From contig NZ_CP141769.1 of assembly GCF_035621355.1 (NCBI RefSeq), positions 1,798,001 through 1,862,000 on the forward strand: a stretch of DNA of 64,000 nt, read 5' to 3'. The first letter of the stretch is position 1, and each line of letters starts with the position of its first letter. Shown here in pieces: positions 59,499 through 64,000 of the stretch. Below the pieces are notes generated by a model. The model was not told where the DNA came from and made no database searches. It was given only the letters and a program-made list of their open reading frames with translations. This DNA comes from Thiobacillus sp. SCUT-2 (GTDB lineage: Bacteria > Pseudomonadota > Gammaproteobacteria > Burkholderiales > Thiobacillaceae). Both the position numbers and the translations under genes were made by a program.

Positions 59499-60764
59499 AT
59501 GGGCGGCACGGGTGTCATCGACAATTTCCTGGGGACGTTCACCCAGTACATCGATTCCGGCTTCGGGCTGGTTCAAGGCGATGTGCGCTGGCTTGCCAGC
59601 GTCCTCATCGCTATCGACATCACGCTTGCAGGGCTGTTTTGGGCAATGGCGCCGGACGAGGACGTGCTCGCGCGCCTGATCAGAAAGACACTCTACATCG
59701 GGCTCTTCGCCTTCATCATCGGCAACTACAACAACCTCGCGCAGATCATCTACAACAGCTTTGCGGGCCTCGGCATCAAGGCCGGCGGCGGCACCATGAC
59801 CGCCGCGCAGCTTTTGCAGCCAGGCAAGATCGCCGAGGTCGGCATCGACGCCGGCAAGCCGATCCTCACGGCCATCTCCGGCATGATGGGCTTCACCAGC
59901 GTCTTCGCCAACCTGGTGCAGATCATCATCCTGCTGGTCGCGTGGCTGATCGTCGTCATCAGCTTCTTCGTGATGGCGATCCAGCTTTTCGTGAGCTTGA
60001 TCGAGTTCAAGCTGACGACCCTGGCGGGCTTCGTTCTCGTCCCCTTCGGACTGTTCGGCCGGACGGCCTTCCTCGCCGAACGCGTGCTCGGCAATGTCGT
60101 GTCGAGCGGAATCAAGATTCTCGTGCTCGCCGTTATCATCGGCATCGGCTCGACCATCTTCAGTCAGTTCACCAGCGGCTTCAACAACCCCCCGACGATC
60201 TCCGACGCGCTCACCCTCATCCTTGCGGCGTTGTCGCTGCTTGGCCTCACCATCTTTGGTCCCGGTATCGCGAACGGTTTGATCGCCGGCGGGCCGCAGC
60301 TTGGCGCCGGTGCGGCCGTCGGCACTGGACTCGCCGCAGCGGGCATTGGCGCCGCCGGAATCGCTGCGACAGCGGGCGGCGTCGCCGCCGCTGGAGGCGC
60401 CATCGCCGGCACGGCGCGCGCCGGGGCCGCCGTCGCTGGCGGCGCCAGCGCGGCCTATCGTGCGGGTGGCGCAATGGGCGTCGCGCAGGCTGCCGGATCT
60501 GTCGCCATGAGCCCGCTTCGGCGCGCGGCAGCCAGCCTGCAGGAAAGCTTCGCTTCCGGCGAACGCGCCGTGATGCGCGGCGGTGCTCGTCCTGCGTCGT
60601 CCGGCGGCGGCACATCCGGCGGCTCCGACAGCGCGCCTGCCTGGGCGCAGCGCATGAAGCGAAGTCAGACCATCAATCGCGGCGTCAGCGCCGCCGACCA
60701 CGCAATCCGCTCCGGCGACCGGCCGAGCGGTGGGCACCAGGTCGACCTATCAGACGGGGAGTAG
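59499..60764 (+). CDS. trbL: TrbL (VirB6-like)
   Basis: The product has 421 residues. Six or so inner-membrane helices lie between residues 20 and 270. After that a glycine/alanine-rich, low-complexity part (GIGAAGIAATAGGVAAAGGA) and a polar tail follow. TrbL/VirB6 lines the inner-membrane channel through which the DNA passes. The GC-rich repeats here also open long false frames on other strands. Confidence 0.9.
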   Translation: MGGTGVIDNFLGTFTQYIDSGFGLVQGDVRWLASVLIAIDITLAGLFWAMAPDEDVLARLIRKTLYIGLFAFIIGNYNNLAQIIYNSFAGLGIKAGGGTMTAAQLLQPGKIAEVGIDAGKPILTAISGMMGFTSVFANLVQIIILLVAWLIVVISFFVMAIQLFVSLIEFKLTTLAGFVLVPFGLFGRTAFLAERVLGNVVSSGIKILVLAVIIGIGSTIFSQFTSGFNNPPTISDALTLILAALSLLGLTIFGPGIANGLIAGGPQLGAGAAVGTGLAAAGIGAAGIAATAGGVAAAGGAIAGTARAGAAVAGGASAAYRAGGAMGVAQAAGSVAMSPLRRAAASLQESFASGERAVMRGGARPASSGGGTSGGSDSAPAWAQRMKRSQTINRGVSAADHAIRSGDRPSGGHQVDLSDGE

Positions 60765-60767
60765 TTC

Positions 60768-61448
60768 ATGTTCCGACGATCGACCGTGCGCTATGGCAAG
60801 ACGCCGGAAGCCGAAACCCCGTATCAACGGGCGGGCCAGGTCTGGGATGAGCGGATCGGCTCCGCGCGTGTGCAGGCGAAGAATTGGCGTCTCGCCTTCT
60901 TCGGAGCACTCGTTCTCAGCGGCGGGCTTGCTGGCGGCCTTGTGTGGCAATCCGCGCGCGGCACCATCACGCCTTGGGTCGTGCAGGTCGACAAGCTCGG
61001 CCAGACCCAGGCTGTCGCGCCGGCCACAGCGGACTATCAGCCAACCGATCCTCAGATCGCGTGGCATCTGGCGCGCTTCATCCAGGAAGTGCGCAGCATC
61101 CCCGCTGATCCGATCGTGCTGCGTCAGAATTGGCTCGATGCCTACAACTACGTCACCGACAAGGGCGCGCTGGCGCTCAACGACTACGCGCGGACCAACG
61201 ATCCTTTTTCCAAGGTCGGCAAGAACCAGGTCTCCGTCGACGTCGCCAGTGTCATCCGCGCCTCCGATGACAGCTTCCGTGTGGAATGGGTCGAGCGCCA
61301 CTACGTCGATGATGCGCTCGCGTCGACCGAACGCTGGAGCGCCATCCTTACCATCGTCCTGCAGACGCCGACCGACGCCGATCGGCTCAAGAAGAATCCG
61401 CTCGGCGTGTACGTCCATGCCCTCAATTGGTCAAAGGAGCTCGGCTGA
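60768..61448 (+). CDS. trbF: TrbF (VirB8-like)
   Basis: The product has 226 residues. A short cytoplasmic tail, one membrane helix (FFGALVLSGGLAGGLVW), and a periplasmic domain (WVVQVDKLGQTQAV, FIQEVRSIPADP, YVDDALASTERWSAILTI) are standard VirB8. It nucleates channel assembly at the inner membrane. Three bases follow trbL and the end overlaps trbG by one. Confidence 0.9.
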   Translation: MFRRSTVRYGKTPEAETPYQRAGQVWDERIGSARVQAKNWRLAFFGALVLSGGLAGGLVWQSARGTITPWVVQVDKLGQTQAVAPATADYQPTDPQIAWHLARFIQEVRSIPADPIVLRQNWLDAYNYVTDKGALALNDYARTNDPFSKVGKNQVSVDVASVIRASDDSFRVEWVERHYVDDALASTERWSAILTIVLQTPTDADRLKKNPLGVYVHALNWSKELG

Positions 61449-62437
61449 TGCGCCCGATCGCCCTCTCAACGGTGTTGCTGACATCCCTGTCCCTCGGCGC
61501 TTGCGCCACGACCTGGAAGCCTCCGGAAATCAGCTACGACAACACGCCGAAACCCGCCGTGCTGCAGGCTGAGCCCCCACAGCCGGTCAAGATCGTCGAA
61601 CTGCCAAAGCTGTTGCCCCTGCCGGGCCAACTCAAGCCGCTTCCCGGCAACAAGAAGTCACCACTGGAGCCCGTCGATCCACACGCGCGCGTCGACCAAG
61701 CCAACGGCGCAGCGCGTGTCCAGCCAACGCGCGCCGGCTATCTCAACGCCATCCAGGTCTATCCCTTCTCGGACGGCGCGCTGTATCAAGTCTATGCCGC
61801 GCCAGGCGAAATTACCGACATCGCGCTGGAGCCGGGCGAGCAGTTGACCGGATCGGGGCCAGTCGCCGCGGGAGACACCGTGCGGTGGATCATCGGCGAC
61901 ACGGAAAGCGGCGCGGGACCGGCGAAGCGTGTCCATATCCTCGTAAAGCCCACCCGCCCAGATCTCATCACCAATCTCATCATCAACACCGATCGCCGCA
62001 CCTACCATCTCGAGCTGCACTCCGATGACAAGACGTACATGGCGTCGGTTTCCTGGGCCTATGCGCAGGACCAGCTCATCGCGCTCCGCCAGCAGAATGC
62101 CGCCGCCGAAGCGGCGGCGCCTGTCGCCACCGGCGTCGACATCAACGCGCTCAATTTCCGTTACCGCATCGAGGGCGACAATCCGCCGTGGCGTCCGCTT
62201 CGCGCCTTTGACGACGGCAGACAGGTCTTCATCGAATTCCCGACCGGCATCTCCCAGGGTGAGCTCCCGCCGCTATGGGTCATCGGCGCGGAAGGCGATG
62301 GCCAACTCGTGAACTACCGGGTCCGCGGCAATCACATGATCGTCGATCGTCTGTTCGCCGCGGCTGAACTCAAGCTCGGCGGCAAGCATCAGGAGATCGT
62401 TCGTATCGTCCGCACCGACGGAAGGCCGCGGCCGTGA
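61448..62437 (+). CDS. trbG: TrbG lipoprotein (VirB9-like)
   Basis: The start at 61448 gives 329 residues. A signal with lipobox LGAC (Cys near 19) makes it a lipoprotein. The VirB9 body has VYPFSDGALYQVYAAPGEIT, then LVKPTRPDLITNLIINTDRR and YHLEL. It forms the outer-membrane core complex with TrbI. It overlaps trbI by four bases (GTGA). Confidence 0.9.
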   Translation: MRPIALSTVLLTSLSLGACATTWKPPEISYDNTPKPAVLQAEPPQPVKIVELPKLLPLPGQLKPLPGNKKSPLEPVDPHARVDQANGAARVQPTRAGYLNAIQVYPFSDGALYQVYAAPGEITDIALEPGEQLTGSGPVAAGDTVRWIIGDTESGAGPAKRVHILVKPTRPDLITNLIINTDRRTYHLELHSDDKTYMASVSWAYAQDQLIALRQQNAAAEAAAPVATGVDINALNFRYRIEGDNPPWRPLRAFDDGRQVFIEFPTGISQGELPPLWVIGAEGDGQLVNYRVRGNHMIVDRLFAAAELKLGGKHQEIVRIVRTDGRPRP

Positions 62438-63606
62438 CAGACGAAGCCCGAAACGAGGAGCGGCCAGCCGAGGCCGAGCGTCCGCCCGAAGAGATGCGGC
62501 TGCGCGCCGGGCGGCCGCCCGTGACGCGCCTGTCCCGCAAGGTCCTGCTCGGCGTGGGCGCGGCCGCCGCCATCGGCGTCGGTGGGGCCCTCCTTTTTGC
62601 CCTGAAACCTCAACACCACACTTCAGGGACCGAACTCTTCAACACGAACAACCGCAACACACCCGACGGGCTGGCGAACCTTCCCCGCGACTACACGGGA
62701 CTCCCGAAGCCCGTGCCGCAGCTGGGGCCGCCGCTGCCCGGCGATCTCGGCAAACCCATCCTCAACGCCGGCGCGCCCGCACCTGGAATGCCGATGCCCG
62801 GTCCGAGTCCCGAAGAGCAACGACTTGCTCAAGAGATGGAAGCAGCGCGGACCAGCCATCTGTTCGCCACGACAAATGTCGCGGCAGGCTCGGTGACGCC
62901 TTCACCGACCGCCGGACAACCGACGCCGACGTCAGCGAACGCGTCATCCGACCTCACGTCGCAGGATCACAAGCTCGCCTTCCTCAACGGCAACATCGAT
63001 CGCCGTACCACCAGTCCCGACCGTGTCCAGCCGCTGGCGAGCCCTTACGTGCTGCAGGCCGGCGCCGTGATCCCGGCGTCCTTGATCACCGGCTTGCGCT
63101 CCGATCTGCCGGGCCAAGTGACCGCCCAAGTGACCGAGGATGTCTACGACAGTCCGACTGGCAAGATCCTGCTGATCCCGCAAGGCTCACGCCTCGTTGG
63201 CCAGTACGATGCTCAGATCGCGTTCGGCCAGTCGCGTGCCTTGCTCGTCTGGAACCGGCTCATCATGCCGAACGGCCGATCGATCGTGCTGGAGCGCCAA
63301 CCTGGCGCTGACACCGAAGGCTACGCTGGCCTTGAGGACGAGGTCGATAACCATTGGGGCATGCTGTTCAAGGCCGCTCTTCTTTCGACTGTCCTGAGCG
63401 TTGGAACGGAGGTCGGCATGAGCGGCAACAATAATGGCTCGCTTGCCGAAGCAATCCAACAGGGGATGTCGCAAAGCATTAACCAGACTGGACAGCAAGT
63501 GGTTAGCCGCTCGCTCAACATTCAGCCGACGATCACGATCCGGCCTGGTTTCCCGGTTCGTGTGATGGTTACCCACGATCTAGTCCTCGAACCGTACGGA
63601 GCATGA
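62434..63606 (+). CDS. trbI: TrbI (VirB10-like)
   Basis: The product has 390 residues from GTG. One N-terminal membrane helix (VLLGVGAAAAIGVGGALLF, near 37-55), then a proline-rich stretch, then the VirB10 domain (PYVLQAGAVIPASLITGLRS, GSRLVGQYDAQIAFGQSRA, IRPGFPVRVMVTHDL). VirB10 spans both membranes as energy sensor of the core complex. It is the last trb gene. Confidence 0.95.
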   Translation: MTDEARNEERPAEAERPPEEMRLRAGRPPVTRLSRKVLLGVGAAAAIGVGGALLFALKPQHHTSGTELFNTNNRNTPDGLANLPRDYTGLPKPVPQLGPPLPGDLGKPILNAGAPAPGMPMPGPSPEEQRLAQEMEAARTSHLFATTNVAAGSVTPSPTAGQPTPTSANASSDLTSQDHKLAFLNGNIDRRTTSPDRVQPLASPYVLQAGAVIPASLITGLRSDLPGQVTAQVTEDVYDSPTGKILLIPQGSRLVGQYDAQIAFGQSRALLVWNRLIMPNGRSIVLERQPGADTEGYAGLEDEVDNHWGMLFKAALLSTVLSVGTEVGMSGNNNGSLAEAIQQGMSQSINQTGQQVVSRSLNIQPTITIRPGFPVRVMVTHDLVLEPYGA

Positions 63607-63615
63607 AGAAACAAC

Positions 63616-63849
63616 ATGGCAAAGCTCAAGCTCGCTGCAATCGAAGAGATCAAGCCAGTCAAACTCACAGTCGAGTTGCCCGCGTCAGTGCACCGCGATC
63701 TCCTTGCCTACGGAGCAGTGCTTGTGCGTGAAACCGATCATGCTGCAATCGAACCCGAGAAGCTCGTAGCTCCGATGTTGGCGCGATTCATGGCAACGGA
63801 CCGGGTTTTCGCGAAATTACGAAGAAGCTTGTCGCAGAAGGTGCCGTGA
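63616..63849 (+). CDS. DUF2274 family protein
   Basis: The product has 77 residues. KPVKLTVELPASVHRDLLAYGAVL, then IEPEKLVAPMLARFMATDRVFAK is the DUF2274 pattern, a ribbon-helix-helix-like protein that always follows trbI on these elements. Probably a regulator of the trb operon. Nine bases after trbI. Confidence 0.85.
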   Translation: MAKLKLAAIEEIKPVKLTVELPASVHRDLLAYGAVLVRETDHAAIEPEKLVAPMLARFMATDRVFAKLRRSLSQKVP

Positions 63850-64000
63850 GCGCGATTCATCGCGCATAAAGGAGAGGAAGCGGCCGAGGACAGCGTCTTC
63901 CGCATCTGGAATCCAGGCGAGTTCAACCTGAAGCCAGGCATCTTCCTCATCGATTGGCCGGTAAACGACTCCCGGAAATACGACTTCAGACTGGCTCACC
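63817..64000 (-). CDS. LysR-type regulator, C-terminal end only
   Basis: The minus-strand frame is open at the right edge and ends at 63817. The visible 60 residues (PGVVYRPIDEEDAWLQVELAWI, then AVLGRFLSFM) match the C-terminal end of a LysR effector domain. It overlaps the DUF2274 3' end by 33 bases, tail to tail. The DNA-binding domain is beyond the window. Confidence 0.55.
   Translation of the reverse strand, partial: VSQSEVVFPGVVYRPIDEEDAWLQVELAWIPDAEDAVLGRFLSFMRDESRSRHLLRQASS

Larger units (their letters stand above)
20179..64000. mobile_element. Trb-type integrative and conjugative element (ICE), right end beyond window
   Basis: The element begins at the radC break and an integrase. 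It then carries accessory, replication/partition and transfer genes in the order known from ICEs of alpha-proteobacteria: DUF736, DUF2285, AlpA, RepA, ParA, DUF2840, TraF, transglycosylase, DUF3363-type relaxase, TraG, CopG and trbB to trbI. No matching right att is present. The 200 bases after DUF2274 already hold a gene on the other strand, which may be further cargo. Confidence 0.8.

Noticed and set aside
59258-60850. Long frames on both strands over trbK/trbL
   Set aside because: GC-rich glycine/alanine repeats of trbL keep other frames open; their products are low-complexity Arg/His-rich or Asp/Glu-rich sequences.
1-64000. tRNA, rRNA or CRISPR arrays
   Set aside because: No cloverleaf-like stretch, rRNA-like sequence or regularly spaced direct repeats with unique spacers were noticed; a tRNA scan would be needed to be certain.

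Overview
The window reads as a nested set of mobile DNA in a high-GC proteobacterial chromosome. The left flank (1-2757) is ordinary core sequence: two overlapping flavoprotein genes on the minus strand, in a beta-proteobacterial style (the taxon is an inference from style only). At 2740-2757 the minus strand carries an 18-base copy of the last five codons plus stop of a guaA (GMP synthetase) gene, encoding TIEWE and a stop, but without the rest of guaA. This is what an attachment-site scar at the 3' end of guaA looks like, so everything to its right is probably imported.

From 2758 to about 20178 lies a cargo island of lower and mixed GC, packed with defence-like modules. They are: an operon of HTH regulator, N6-adenine methyltransferase and PD-(D/E)XK-like protein (2888-6983); a Hachiman-like HamA/HamB pair (7310-11582); an AbiEi/AbiEii-like type IV toxin-antitoxin pair with an operator made of repeats (11703-13761); a divergent LRAT-domain protein and membrane-anchored HTH protein (13842-14657); two coupled nuclease-like proteins of no known family (14687-17329); and an XRE/ImmA-IrrE zinc-protease regulator with an unknown partner (17647-19505). 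The island is cut off inside a radC gene whose reading frame stops making sense right after its NHP motif at about 20178.

From there to the right edge is a second element: an integrative and conjugative element (ICE) of the type common in alpha-proteobacteria. In order it carries: tyrosine integrase; YhcG-type nuclease; ArdC antirestriction; DUF2958; a large ParB-like protein; about eleven small conserved proteins (DUF6878, DUF6915, DUF6117, DUF4326 and unnamed ones); a giant methyltransferase/strawberry-notch helicase; a toprim protein; DUF2493; DUF736; a small cargo of an MFS exporter and a truncated ChrB-like gene; HTH/DUF2285 regulators; RepA-ParA; DUF2840; TraF; a lytic transglycosylase; relaxase; TraG; and the complete trbBCDEJKLFGI set with DUF2274. 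A LysR-type regulator on the minus strand runs off the right edge. Neither the ICE's right end nor the other half of radC is in the window.

The ICE's regulatory DNA is its most unusual part. Three separate families of repeated structured elements sit immediately upstream of genes: nested stem-loops with a purine loop before ardC, parB and two others; a compound hairpin followed by a shared 20-base block before DUF2493 and DUF736; and short GC hairpins placed just before strong ribosome binding sites. Base changes in the first two families keep the pairing, which argues for conserved RNA or DNA structure. The repA gene also holds iteron-like repeats that change reading frame, a clue to a replication origin. 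An IncP-like nic sequence lies just upstream of the relaxase.

Functionally the ICE can be read as: integrase for chromosomal insertion and excision; RepA/ParA/ParB for maintenance of the circular form; relaxase, TraG and the Trb type IV system for transfer; ArdC and the methyltransferase-helicase for protection on entry; and many small proteins of unknown role. No tRNA, rRNA or CRISPR array was seen.
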